From: Acidobacteriota bacterium
GTDB lineage: Bacteria > Acidobacteriota > Terriglobia > Terriglobales > Acidobacteriaceae
Reading direction: 5' to 3'
DNA: 64,000 bases
NCBI GenBank assembly: GCA_021781795.1
Contig: JAJXWA010000001.1
Span: 124,001 to 188,000 of the forward strand
Shown: piece after piece, positions 19,679 to 28,315 of the stretch
How the letters are laid out: each line of letters begins with the position of its first letter
How positions within the stretch are numbered: the first letter of the stretch is position 1
Made by a program: the position numbers and the translations under genes
The notes under the pieces: generated by a model
What the model was told of the DNA's origin: nothing
The model's input: only the letters and a program-made list of their open reading frames with translations
Database searches by the model: none

Positions 19679-21076
19679 CTACCTTAGCCCATCGCGCAGG
19701 CGAGCTTCGGCGTTGGTTTTGGTCCAGACGCGGCTGACGAGATCGACGGGCTTGGGCTGTGTGGGCGCGAGTCGAATCGCGTTGCGCACTAAATCTTCCG
19801 GCTCGGGAAACAGGCCGGGGCGAGTGGCGAAGAGCGTTGCAAGCGGCTGCCCTTTTTCTACAAAGTCGCCGCGATGGGCGTGGAACTCGATGCCGGCATG
19901 GGGATCGATCGACTCGCTGGCGCGGACTCGGCCTGCGCCCAGCCGTTGCACGGCCCATCCGAGCTGCGTGGTGTCCATGCGCGAGACGTAGCCGGACTCC
20001 CACGCCTCGATGATGCGGCGCGCTCCGGGACGGTGGAAGGTGTGCATCTGTTGAAAGACGGAAGCGTCGCCGCCCTGCGCTTCGACCATGCGCAGGAAGA
20101 TGCGTTCCGCGGTGCCGTCCTCGAGGACGGATTCCGCCTTGGCCAGGCCGTCCTGCGGGGTGTCGGCTTTGCCGCCCAGGTGAATCATCCAGCCGGCGAG
20201 GGTGAGCGACAGCTCGCGAAGCTGGCCGCTGCCTTCGGGTCGCTCGCCGCGCAGCAATTGCATGGCCTCGATCAGCTCGATCCAGTTACCGGCCATGCGG
20301 CCGAGAGGCTCGCCCATGTCGGTGAGCAGGGCCACGGTGCGCGTGCCGCAGGCCTCGGCGGTGGCCACCAGCAGCGCAGCAAGATACTCGGCGTCTTCCT
20401 GACGCCGCATGAAAGCCCCCGAGCCGGTCTTCACGTCGAGTACGAGTGCATTGAGGCCCGCCGCCAGCTTCTTGCTGAGGATGGACGCGCAAATAAGCCC
20501 CGGGCTTTCAATGGTGGCGGTGCGGTCGCGCAGAGCGTAGAGCACGCGGTCGGCAGGAACGATATTGGGAGTCTGGCTGATGATGGAGCAGCCGCAGGAT
20601 TCGAGTACGCGGTCAAACTCCGGCAGTGAAAGCGCGGTGCGAAAGCCGGGAATGGATTCGAGCTTGTCGAGCGTGCCGCCGGTATGGCCCAAAGCGCGCC
20701 CGCTGATCATGGGAACGGCGAGCCCGCAGGCCGCGACGATTGGAGCGACGAGGAAGCTCGTCTTGTCACCTACGCCGCCGGTGGAGTGCTTATCGACGGC
20801 GATGCGGCCCAGCCTTGCGGGATGAAACTTTTCGCCTGAGTCGCGCATGGCAACTGTGAGGGCGTAGGTCTCGTCGCGGGTGAGTCCGCGCAGCATCGCG
20901 GCCATCAGCCAGGCTGCAATCTGCTCGGGCGGAAAGATGCCGCGCGCCGAGCCACGGATGAGGAACTCAATCTCGGCCTGCGTCATCCGCGCGCCGTCGC
21001 GCTTCCTGCGGATGATGTCAATCATGTGCAGTGCCGGTGCGTGTGTTTCTTCTGCCTGTGCTCTGCGTTCCGTCAT
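19679..21076 (-). CDS. deoA: Thymidine/pyrimidine-nucleoside phosphorylase
   Basis: Cleaves thymidine or (deoxy)uridine with phosphate to base and sugar 1-phosphate. The 465 residues show MIDIIRRKRDG at the N-terminus, the family signature KHSTGGVGDKTS (near residue 99), SGRALGHTGGTLDKLES, LVLDVKTGSGAFM, and a C-terminal barrel-like domain (GIEFHAHRGDFVEKGQPL). The ATG at 21076 follows AAGG; the frame upstream of it is the cdd gene in another frame. Only 13 bases separate it from cdd. Thymidine or broad pyrimidine specificity cannot be told from sequence. Confidence 0.93.
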   Translation of the reverse strand: MTERRAQAEETHAPALHMIDIIRRKRDGARMTQAEIEFLIRGSARGIFPPEQIAAWLMAAMLRGLTRDETYALTVAMRDSGEKFHPARLGRIAVDKHSTGGVGDKTSFLVAPIVAACGLAVPMISGRALGHTGGTLDKLESIPGFRTALSLPEFDRVLESCGCSIISQTPNIVPADRVLYALRDRTATIESPGLICASILSKKLAAGLNALVLDVKTGSGAFMRRQEDAEYLAALLVATAEACGTRTVALLTDMGEPLGRMAGNWIELIEAMQLLRGERPEGSGQLRELSLTLAGWMIHLGGKADTPQDGLAKAESVLEDGTAERIFLRMVEAQGGDASVFQQMHTFHRPGARRIIEAWESGYVSRMDTTQLGWAVQRLGAGRVRASESIDPHAGIEFHAHRGDFVEKGQPLATLFATRPGLFPEPEDLVRNAIRLAPTQPKPVDLVSRVWTKTNAEARLRDGLR

Positions 21077-21089
21077 GCGGGTTGAACCT

Positions 21090-21521
21090 TCACGTGAGCT
21101 GGGTGTGAAAAGCCAGTGGCAGCAGGTCGCCGAAGGGGACGACCCTGGGACCTTCTGCCGCAGGAAAGATGACAGGTGTATCGGGGGCGGTGAATTCGGA
21201 GAGCATCTGCCTGCATGCGCCGCAGGGAGGGCTGGGCGCGCCGTTGAGGTTGGCGACAGCGACGGCAACGATGCGCAGTCCCGGTCCAAAAGTGGCGACA
21301 GCGCGGACCAGCGCGGCTCGCTCGGCGCAGATGGTGAGGCCGTAGCTGGCGTTTTCCACGTTGGCGCCGGTGACCGTGTCGCCGCTGACCAGAAGGAGGG
21401 CCGAGCCTACGCGAAAGCCGGAGTAAGGAGCGTAGGCATGGGCGGCGGCCGCGCGCGCCTGGTCCATGAGCGCCGCGAGCGGTGCGCCGGCAGCAGACGA
21501 CGATTCAGGCGCTTGACTCAT
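21090..21521 (-). CDS. cdd: Cytidine deaminase
   Basis: Converts cytidine and deoxycytidine to uridine forms. The protein (143 residues from the ATG at 21521) has the substrate loop YAPYSGFRVGSALL, GANVENASYG, the zinc motif CAERAAL with the catalytic glutamate, and PPCGACRQMLSEF with two more zinc cysteines. An in-frame ATG at 21614 would add 31 residues that do not look like the family. It heads the cdd-deoA-nupC series and is divergent from the che operon. Confidence 0.93.
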   Translation of the reverse strand: MSQAPESSSAAGAPLAALMDQARAAAAHAYAPYSGFRVGSALLLVSGDTVTGANVENASYGLTICAERAALVRAVATFGPGLRIVAVAVANLNGAPSPPCGACRQMLSEFTAPDTPVIFPAAEGPRVVPFGDLLPLAFHTQLT

Positions 21522-21727
21522 GAAGTTTGAGGCTAAAGCATTGCCATGGCTTCTGTATAGGACAGGTTTGATTCCTCCTGCATGCAGCGGAGGACGGCGT
21601 CGAGCTCCCTTCATTCAAGTCCTGCTGCGTCGAGTCCGATATGTCCAGAGACAGCGTCCGCAACCGGCTGCCGCATGGGGCGGTTGGCGCGGCGGGAGGC
21701 GGGTCTGTGGGGACGGATGGATGGCGC

Positions 21728-23962
21728 ATGCCGATGGATGAACTGACGAGAGAGTTCCTGATTGAGAGCCAGGAGGGTCTCGACCGCATGGAGAGATGCC
21801 TGACGGAGCTCGAAGAGAAGCCAGGGGAGATGCCACTGCTGGCTGAGATCTTCCGGGCGGTGCATACGATCAAGGGCACGACGGGCTTTCTCGGCTTCAA
21901 GCGTTTGGAGACGCTGGCCCACGCGGGCGAGAACCTGCTGGGACTGCTGCGCGAGGGCGAGCTGGCCGCGACTCCGCAGATCATTACGGTTCTGTTGGAG
22001 CTGCTGGATGGACTGCGCGGAATCCTGAGACGGATCGACAGCGACGGCATCGAAGGCGAGGAAAGCGATGCGACCCTGATTGCGCGCCTTGCTGCGCTGC
22101 AGAAGCCGGAAGCATGTCGAGCAGCAGAACCACCTGCGCCTCAGCCTGCGCCGCCGGTCGAGGTCGAGCCTGCGCTTGCGAAGCAGTGCGTCTCTGAAGA
22201 GCAGAATCTCCAGTCATCGCCAGCCAACGACGCGAGCCCGCACGCAGGCGCAGGGCAGGGGGCGGAGACAGCCCCGGCGCGCGGAGCGGGCAACTCCGCG
22301 GCTGAGAGCAGCCTGCGCGTGGATGTGACGTTGCTGAACCGGATGATGAACCTGGTGGGCGAGCTGGTGCTGACGCGGAACCAGGTGTTGCAGGCCGCTG
22401 CAGCAGATGCACGGATGACTATGCTGTCCAGGCGGCTGGACATGGTGACAGCGGACCTTCGCGAAGCGGTGATGCAGGCGCGGCTGCAGCCGGTGTCGCA
22501 TGTCTTCTCGAAGATGCCGCGCATGGTGCGGGACCTCTCACGGCAGCTTGGCAAGCGCGTGCGTCTGGAACTGGATGGGCAGGAGACGGAACTGGACAAG
22601 AGCCTGCTCGAAGCCATCAAAGACCCGCTGACGCACGCGGTGCGCAACGCGCTGGACCACGGCATCGAGTGCCCGGAGGAGCGCGCGGCGTGCGGCAAAG
22701 ATCCGGAGGGAAGGCTGCGTCTGCGTGCAAAACAAGAAGGTTCGCACGTGATTGTCGAGGTGACGGACGATGGCGGCGGGATCGCAGTGGAAAAGGTGCG
22801 CGACAAGGCCATCGAGCGCGGGCTGATTACCGTCGAGAGGGCCGCGAATCTGAACGAGCGCGAACTGCTGCAACTGATTTTTCTGCCGGGGTTCTCGACC
22901 GCGGCGCAGGTGACGAGCGTGAGCGGGCGCGGCGTGGGCATGGACGTGGTGCGCACCAACGCAGAGAAGATTGGCGGCAAGGTGGAACTCGACTCGCGCG
23001 TGGGCCAGGGCACGACCCTGCGGCTGCGGATTCCACTGACGCTGGCGATTATTCCGGCGCTGATTGTGCGCGGGCTGGGCCAGAGCTTCGCGTTGCCGCA
23101 GGGGGCGCTTTCGGAGCTGGTTCACATCGCTCCGGAAGAGGCGACGAAGGCGATTGAATGGATCGAAGAGGCGCCGCTGTACCGGCTGCGCGGGCGGTTG
23201 CTGCCACTGGTCTTTCTGGAGAGGCTGCTGGCGCCGGGCGAGAGCAGGCCCGGCGGTGGAAGGGATCAATTCATTGCGGTGCTCGATGCGGACGGACGAC
23301 GCTACGGGCTGGTAGTCGATGGCCTGGCCGACCCGGAGGAGATTGTGGTCAAGCCGCTGTCGGTGGCTCTCAAGGAGATTGGGCTCTACTCCGGCGCGAC
23401 GGTTCTGGGGAACGGAGAGCTGGCGCTGATTCTGGACCCCGGCGCAATCGCGATCCGCGCCGGGATCGCCATGACTGCCGACGGCGACGCAGCGCGCCAG
23501 GAGGCCACCGAGGAATTGGCTGTGCAGCGGGAGGCCGAGTATCTGCTGGTGGAGGCTGCGGGCAATCGGGCGGCGGTGCCTCTGGCCGACGTGTTGCGGA
23601 TCGAGCAGGTTTCGCTGGAGAGGATCGAGTACTTCGCCGGCCGGCCCGTGCTGCGGTGTGGCGGGCAGCTTCTGCCAATTGAAGATCCGGGCGGCGCGCT
23701 GGACGCTGCGCGGCGGACAGCAGGCGCGCGCGTTGTTGTGGTGGTGTGCCGGGAAGGGAAGCGGCAGGTGGGCATCGCGGTCTCGCACGTGCTGGATGTG
23801 GCGGCTGGAAGCGAGCTACGCGAAGCGGGAGCCACACTGCCGGCGCCCGGTGTGACGCTGCTGAAGGAGCGCGTGACGGACATTGTCAACCTGAGCGCCG
23901 TGGAGCCGCTGCCTGCCCCTGCGTCCGATGCGTTGCAAGAGGCAGTGGAGGCATGGCAATGA
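21728..23962 (+). CDS. cheA: Chemotaxis histidine kinase CheA with two CheW-like domains
   Basis: Autophosphorylating kinase of a chemosensory array, 744 residues. Domains in order: Hpt (1-105) with phosphorylated H46 in AVHTIKGT; a Pro/Ala-rich linker; dimerisation domain (SLRVDVTLLNRMMNLVGELVLTRN); HATPase with HAVRNALDHGIE, DDGGGI and GRGVGMDVV; a CheW-like P5 domain; and from about residue 620 a second CheW-like domain (EYLLVEAAGNRAAVPLADVLR). No CheY-binding P2 is recognised. The start at 21728 or 21734 fits the family (MDELTREF); an ATG at 21641 would add unlikely sequence. It overlaps cheW by ATGA. Confidence 0.93.
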   Translation: MPMDELTREFLIESQEGLDRMERCLTELEEKPGEMPLLAEIFRAVHTIKGTTGFLGFKRLETLAHAGENLLGLLREGELAATPQIITVLLELLDGLRGILRRIDSDGIEGEESDATLIARLAALQKPEACRAAEPPAPQPAPPVEVEPALAKQCVSEEQNLQSSPANDASPHAGAGQGAETAPARGAGNSAAESSLRVDVTLLNRMMNLVGELVLTRNQVLQAAAADARMTMLSRRLDMVTADLREAVMQARLQPVSHVFSKMPRMVRDLSRQLGKRVRLELDGQETELDKSLLEAIKDPLTHAVRNALDHGIECPEERAACGKDPEGRLRLRAKQEGSHVIVEVTDDGGGIAVEKVRDKAIERGLITVERAANLNERELLQLIFLPGFSTAAQVTSVSGRGVGMDVVRTNAEKIGGKVELDSRVGQGTTLRLRIPLTLAIIPALIVRGLGQSFALPQGALSELVHIAPEEATKAIEWIEEAPLYRLRGRLLPLVFLERLLAPGESRPGGGRDQFIAVLDADGRRYGLVVDGLADPEEIVVKPLSVALKEIGLYSGATVLGNGELALILDPGAIAIRAGIAMTADGDAARQEATEELAVQREAEYLLVEAAGNRAAVPLADVLRIEQVSLERIEYFAGRPVLRCGGQLLPIEDPGGALDAARRTAGARVVVVVCREGKRQVGIAVSHVLDVAAGSELREAGATLPAPGVTLLKERVTDIVNLSAVEPLPAPASDALQEAVEAWQ

Positions 23963-24531
23963 GCGCAGCGATTGTGGCGCGGGCGAAGGGACAGAAGCCC
24001 GCAAAAGAGCCGGTGGCGGGCGGGGGTACGGAAGCGGAGGTCTGCGTGGTGCGCCTGGGCCATTCTCGATTCGGCTTGCCGATTCACAGCATTCTGGAGA
24101 TTGTAGGTTCGACCTGCCCGCTGCCGGTGCCGCTGGCGCCCGAGTACGTGGGTGGGCTGGTGCATTATCGCGGCGATGTGTTGACGACGGTGAGTCTGCG
24201 CCGGGTGCTGGGGTTGGGTGCGAGTGATGCGCCGCAGGCAATTCTTGTGCTTGAGGGCGCAGGGGGATGTTTTGGCTTGCAGGTGGATGCACTGCAAGAA
24301 GTGCTGCAGCCCACTGCGGCCGACTACGAGCCCAACCCGGCCACGCTCGATAGCCGCCGGCGGAGGTTCTTTGCGGGGACCTATAAGCTTCGCGATGGTC
24401 TGCTGGTGATGCTGGACCCTGGGCAGCTTGATCCGCTGCGCTTGCGGCCGGCCCAGGGAATGGTCGAAAGCTTGAGCAGGACAACGAGCAGAAGCACAGG
24501 CAAGGACTCCGACAAGAGAGGTGAGCGATGA
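23959..24531 (+). CDS. cheW: Chemotaxis coupling protein CheW
   Basis: Adaptor that links receptors to CheA, 190 residues. The CheW fold is visible as EVCVVRLGHSRFGLPIHSIL, VPLAPEYVGGLVHYRGDVLTTV and a later GCFGLQVDALQEVL. The N-terminus has a short basic, Gly-rich extension and the C-terminus a polar tail. The ATG at 23959 overlaps the cheA stop (ATGA) and is served by GGAGG seven bases upstream, so it is preferred to the ATG at 23953. Its stop in turn overlaps the cheY start. Confidence 0.92.
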   Translation: MSAAIVARAKGQKPAKEPVAGGGTEAEVCVVRLGHSRFGLPIHSILEIVGSTCPLPVPLAPEYVGGLVHYRGDVLTTVSLRRVLGLGASDAPQAILVLEGAGGCFGLQVDALQEVLQPTAADYEPNPATLDSRRRRFFAGTYKLRDGLLVMLDPGQLDPLRLRPAQGMVESLSRTTSRSTGKDSDKRGER

Positions 24532-24896
24532 GGGCGCTGATCGTGGACGATTCGAGATTTGTGCGCGGCTTCTTGCGCGGGATGCTGGAGGGGCGGGGAA
24601 TTCATTGCGAAGAGGCGAGCGACGGAGCAGGAGGGTTGGAGCGGCTGCGCGCGGACCGGCGCTTTGATCTGGCGCTGCTGGACTGGAACATGCCGGTGAT
24701 GAACGGGCTGGAGATGCTGATCCGGGCGCGGCGCGAAGGGTTTGGCGATCTGAAGATTGTAATGGTCACGACCGAGGCGGAGAACGAGTTCATCCTGCGG
24801 GCACTTGAGGCCGGCGCCGATGAGTATCTGATGAAACCCTTTGACGAAGATGCGCTGGACGAGAAGCTGGCGTTGCTGGGACTGGTGGAGGTGTAG
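24528..24896 (+). CDS. cheY: CheY-like response regulator
   Basis: A single receiver domain of 122 residues. Acidic pocket D7 and D8, phospho-acceptor D52 (LLDWNMPVMNG), T81/T82 (VMVTTEAE) and K103 (LMKPF) are all present, so it should be phosphorylated by CheA. WNMP rather than the flagellar CheY pattern, and the absence of flagellar genes, leave its output open: it may serve pili or another process. ATGA overlap with cheW gives translational coupling. Confidence 0.9.
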   Translation: MRALIVDDSRFVRGFLRGMLEGRGIHCEEASDGAGGLERLRADRRFDLALLDWNMPVMNGLEMLIRARREGFGDLKIVMVTTEAENEFILRALEAGADEYLMKPFDEDALDEKLALLGLVEV

Positions 24897-24899
24897 TAG

Positions 24900-26012
24900 A
24901 TGACGCCAGGCGCACGAACGAGGATCCTGATTGTGGACGACTCAGCGGTGGTGCGCAACCTGCTGCGGCAGGTTCTTGCTCAGGATTCAACGATGGAGGT
25001 AGCGGGCACGGCGGCCAGCGGAGAAGCGGTTTCGGCGCTGGTGAGCAGGCTGCGTCCGGACCTGCTGCTGCTGGATGTGGAGATGCCGCGGATGGGCGGA
25101 CTTGAGGCGTTGAGGGAACTCCGCGCGCGAGGTGATCGGATGCCGGTGGTGATGTGCAGTTCTTTGACGGAGCGCGGCGCGCAGGTAACGATGGAGGCGC
25201 TCGCGGCGGGGGCATCGGACTACGTGGCGAAGCCTTCCGGCCAGCAGAATGCGCGCAGCGCGGTGCAGACGCTGGCAGGAGAGTTGTTGCCGAAGATTCG
25301 CGCTCTCACGGCGCCGCGTCCAAGGCTGGTTGAGCCGCTTCCGGAGCGATGGACGGCAGCAGAAGAGCTTCAGCCCTGCGATGCAGCGGAGGCTCCGGCT
25401 CTGGTTGTGATTGGCGTCTCTACCGGCGGGCCGCATGCGCTCGAAATCGTTTTGTCCGCATTGCCGAGGGAGTTTCCGGTTCCGCTTCTCGTAGTGCAGC
25501 ACATGCCGGAGTTGTTTACTGGCACGCTTGCGCAGCAGCTGAACGAGCGGAGCCTGATTCCTGTGCGCGAGGCCGCTGAAGGCGATCTTCTGCGTGCGCG
25601 CACGGCCTATGTGGCGCGCGGAAACTGGCACATGGAGGTGTTGCCGGCGGCGCGGGCGGGTCTGGCTGCGTCGCTGCATCTCACACAGGCTCCGCCCGAA
25701 AACCATTGCCGCCCGTCGGTGGACGTGACGATGCGTTCGGCTACGGCTGCTTTTGGGGCTGGCGTACTCGCGGTGCAGTTGACGGGGATGGGTTCGGATG
25801 GTCTGGAGGGCTGCCGCGCGGTGCGGGCGCGTGGTGGCATCGTGGTGGCGCAGGACGAGGCAACCAGCGCGGTGTGGGGTATGCCCGGCGCCGTGGTGCA
25901 AGCGGGTCTCGCGCAGCGTGTGCTGCCGATCCAGGAGATCGCTTCTTTCATCGTGCAATTGACTTCTCCGGCGCACAGAGGTTGGCGAGTGGGGAAAGAG
26001 GCGGTGTCCTGA
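24900..26012 (+). CDS. cheB: Chemotaxis methylesterase/deamidase CheB
   Basis: Removes methyl groups from receptor glutamates, 370 residues. N-terminal receiver: D13, D14, phospho-acceptor D59 (LLLDVEMPRMGG), K111. C-terminal esterase: catalytic S174 (GVSTGGPHAL), H201 (QHMPELFT) and D300 (GMGSDGLEG). The linker between the domains is short and Pro-rich. It starts three bases after cheY and its stop overlaps the cheR start (TGATG). Its presence with CheR shows that the system adapts by receptor methylation, though no receptor gene lies here. Confidence 0.94.
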   Translation: MTPGARTRILIVDDSAVVRNLLRQVLAQDSTMEVAGTAASGEAVSALVSRLRPDLLLLDVEMPRMGGLEALRELRARGDRMPVVMCSSLTERGAQVTMEALAAGASDYVAKPSGQQNARSAVQTLAGELLPKIRALTAPRPRLVEPLPERWTAAEELQPCDAAEAPALVVIGVSTGGPHALEIVLSALPREFPVPLLVVQHMPELFTGTLAQQLNERSLIPVREAAEGDLLRARTAYVARGNWHMEVLPAARAGLAASLHLTQAPPENHCRPSVDVTMRSATAAFGAGVLAVQLTGMGSDGLEGCRAVRARGGIVVAQDEATSAVWGMPGAVVQAGLAQRVLPIQEIASFIVQLTSPAHRGWRVGKEAVS

Positions 26013-26842
26013 TGGCGTCGACTGCAACAATGCCCTACGATTTTCTGCGTCAGATTGTGTATGCGCGGTCTTACAACGTGCTGGACCCCACCCATGATTA
26101 CCTGTTCGAGACGCGGCTGGCGAGGCTGATGCGCGATCGCGGCATGACCCAGGTGGCAGAGCTGGTGGAGCATCTGCAACAGCGCCGCAATCCGGATCTG
26201 GAGTGGGCGATCGCCGAGGCGATGACCATCAATGAAACGAGCTTCTTCCGCGATATCCGCCCCTTTGAATTACTGCGCACGGAGTTGCTGCCGAGTCTGA
26301 TTGAGGCGCGCTGCGGGGTGAAGCGCCTCCGCTTCTGGAGCGCAGCCTGCTCAACAGGCCAGGAGGCATACTCTCTGGCGATGGTGGTGAGGGAGCACTT
26401 TTCCCATCTTTCATCATGGGAGATCCGCATCGAGGGTACTGACATCGCGAAGGAGACGGTGGCCCGGGCCAGCAGCGGCCTGTATCACCGCATCGAGATG
26501 AATCGCGGTCTGCCCGCCCGCAATTTAGTCCGTTTCTTCGATCGCTATGGGGAAGACTGGGTTGTGAAGGACGAGATTCGCCAGCTTTGCCGGTTTCGGC
26601 AGGTGAATCTGTGCAAGTCGCCCATCCCATTTTCAGAGCGGTTCGACGTGATCCTTCTGCGCAATGTGATGCTCTATTTCTGCCGTGAGACACGACATGA
26701 GCTCATGCGGCAGGTCCACCGCCTGCTTGCTCCCGATGGAGTGCTCCTTCTGGGCGCAGCAGAGCAGCCAGTGGACATGTCTCTCTGGCAGGCGTGCGTG
26801 CGCGGAGGAACCTGCATTTACAGGCCCAAAAGTTCAGAGTAG
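26012..26842 (+). CDS. cheR: Chemotaxis methyltransferase CheR
   Basis: SAM-dependent methylation of receptor glutamates, 276 residues. An N-terminal helical domain (PYDFLRQIVYARSYNVLD) is followed by the methyltransferase: MTINETSFFRD, FWSAACSTGQEAYSLAM (SAM loop), IEGTDIAKETVARAS, and FDVILLRNVMLYFC (the usual NV..YF pattern). The ATG at 26012 overlaps the cheB stop; a longer frame reaching upstream belongs to shadow sequence. It is the last gene of the che operon. Confidence 0.93.
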   Translation: MASTATMPYDFLRQIVYARSYNVLDPTHDYLFETRLARLMRDRGMTQVAELVEHLQQRRNPDLEWAIAEAMTINETSFFRDIRPFELLRTELLPSLIEARCGVKRLRFWSAACSTGQEAYSLAMVVREHFSHLSSWEIRIEGTDIAKETVARASSGLYHRIEMNRGLPARNLVRFFDRYGEDWVVKDEIRQLCRFRQVNLCKSPIPFSERFDVILLRNVMLYFCRETRHELMRQVHRLLAPDGVLLLGAAEQPVDMSLWQACVRGGTCIYRPKSSE

Positions 26843-27207
26843 CCATGTACTTTAGTCACGTGGTCAGGTTGGCGGCCGATCCGAACGCCTCGCTATTCTG
26901 CAAAGTTACAATCCCTTTCAAGTTATTGATAATGTATTCACTTACAAAGATGCCCTCGATTTGCGATGGTGCGGTCAAGATTTCATCTTCGCAATCGAGC
27001 TGGCGAGCTGGTCGCATGATCTATAGAGCTTTGACTTTCGCGAGCCGGCAGACCACCACATTCCTATAGCGAGCATCTACAACTTAAGTGTAAGATGCTG
27101 GTCTGCACAAGATAGAGTGCGGTTTCCGAACGAAAGTCGTCTCGAATGTGCAAGAACGGAGAGCACAGAACCACGCTCGATCCGATGCGACAGGGACGGG
27201 AGGGCAG
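26843..27207. other. Intergenic region after cheR, AT-richer, with a palindrome
   Basis: About 365 bases with no gene that looks real; open frames lack ribosome-binding sites and homology-like features. Composition is lower in G+C than the neighbours. It holds a near-perfect palindrome at 27072-27099 and is the expected place for the end of the che transcript and the promoter of the PilZ gene. Confidence 0.55.
27072..27099. repeat. 28-bp imperfect palindrome upstream of the PilZ gene
   Basis: Arms AGCATCT (27072-27078) and AGATGCT (27093-27099) are perfect, and the centre ACTTAAGT (27082-27089) is itself a palindrome; only the three bases on either side mismatch. It could be an operator for the downstream gene or an RNA hairpin ending the che transcript. 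No U-tract follows. Confidence 0.6.
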
Positions 27208-28287
27208 ATGCGATCCTCATTGAAGAGCTGGCTAGATCAATCCGTGATTTCCCGTGCGACGCGTGCTGAACGCCGAGAGGTTCCGGGCCTCATCGCCTAT
27301 CACACGGAGGGTTCCTCCGCACTGCCGGATTCCGTTCGCAACATCAGCGCATCGGGCATGTACCTGCTGACGTCGGCGCGGTGGTCTCTCGGGTCAGCGG
27401 TCGACCTGACTTTGCAACGACACGGAAAACCGGAGCAGTACGCGGAGAACCGCGTCCAGATGCGGGCGATGCCCGTACGCCTAGGCCCCGATGGCATCGG
27501 CCTCTCCTTCGTACAGATGAAGGGAGCCAGGGTGCGACTCTGGGAGGATAAGTTCCGCGAGACCACGGAGCAGATTGAGCCTGTTGACGTGGTGCGGGAA
27601 TTTCGCGTGGCGCGCGCTGAAGCCTTCCTGCGGCGCATCTGCCCGGCGGTGGGAGACCGGGCCAGTCAGGCGCTCCGGAGCGGCGTAGGCAGTTTTAGAA
27701 CCGAGAGCGTAATCGAAATTGCGCTCCGGGCCGAGCAGTCCATTTCATCGAGTGACCCTGCGATTCGGAGAAGGATCCATCCGGATGTGCTCAGGCAGAT
27801 TCTTGAAAATGGTTCCTGGGCGGAAGTCGATTGGACTCGGGAGCTGTGGTCCAACCTTCTGATCAGTTCCTGTTCTGCAGCGGGCACGGATCGCACCGGC
27901 CTTGAATTTACTTTACTGCTGAGCCAGATGACCTTGAATCAGACGCGCTTGCTGAACTGGATCTGCGGTGAGGCAAGCAAACAGCTGGCCGAGAGCGGCG
28001 CGGCAGAGCCTGAGACTGTGCCGTGCAGCAAAGACCGGATGAAAGACGTCATCGGAATTGGCGACCTCGTTCGCGTCGAGAGAGAGGTGGAGCGCCTTGC
28101 CGAACTCGGGCTGCTGAAGAGCCACCCGAGGCCCACTTATTTCGATGACGAGGATGATCTGATCCTGTGTCCAACGCCATTGGCGATGGAGTTCTATGCT
28201 CGCAGCCGGCGACAGAGTGAATCTCTTGCGGAAATGTTCAAGGTTTCACCGGTGATGGGACAAGCCTCACTGTCGGCTGGCGACTGA
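27208..28287 (+). CDS. PilZ-domain protein with Abi-alpha-like C-terminal region
   Basis: A 359-residue soluble protein. Residues about 15-110 match PilZ: R19-AER-R23 gives the RxxxR motif and N45-I-S47-AS-G50 the (D/N)xSxxG motif, so c-di-GMP binding is expected. From about residue 120 it is helical and resembles the Abi-alpha (DUF4393) pattern: IHPDVLRQILENGSW, ELWSNLLISS, a later LLSQMTLNQTRLLNWI, and a C-terminal winged-helix-like VEREVERLAELGLL. The ATG at 27208 follows GGGAGG; a GTG at 27148 is in frame. It follows the che operon at some distance. The C-terminal assignment is by eye and less certain than the PilZ part. Confidence 0.65.
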   Translation: MRSSLKSWLDQSVISRATRAERREVPGLIAYHTEGSSALPDSVRNISASGMYLLTSARWSLGSAVDLTLQRHGKPEQYAENRVQMRAMPVRLGPDGIGLSFVQMKGARVRLWEDKFRETTEQIEPVDVVREFRVARAEAFLRRICPAVGDRASQALRSGVGSFRTESVIEIALRAEQSISSSDPAIRRRIHPDVLRQILENGSWAEVDWTRELWSNLLISSCSAAGTDRTGLEFTLLLSQMTLNQTRLLNWICGEASKQLAESGAAEPETVPCSKDRMKDVIGIGDLVRVEREVERLAELGLLKSHPRPTYFDDEDDLILCPTPLAMEFYARSRRQSESLAEMFKVSPVMGQASLSAGD

Positions 28288-28315
28288 GCGCGCTCGTCAG
28301 GTTTATTTCGGAGTG

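Noticed and set aside
26794-27069. Open frame of 91 codons overlapping the end of cheR
   Set aside because: It has no ribosome-binding site, no motif, and half of it lies inside cheR in another frame.
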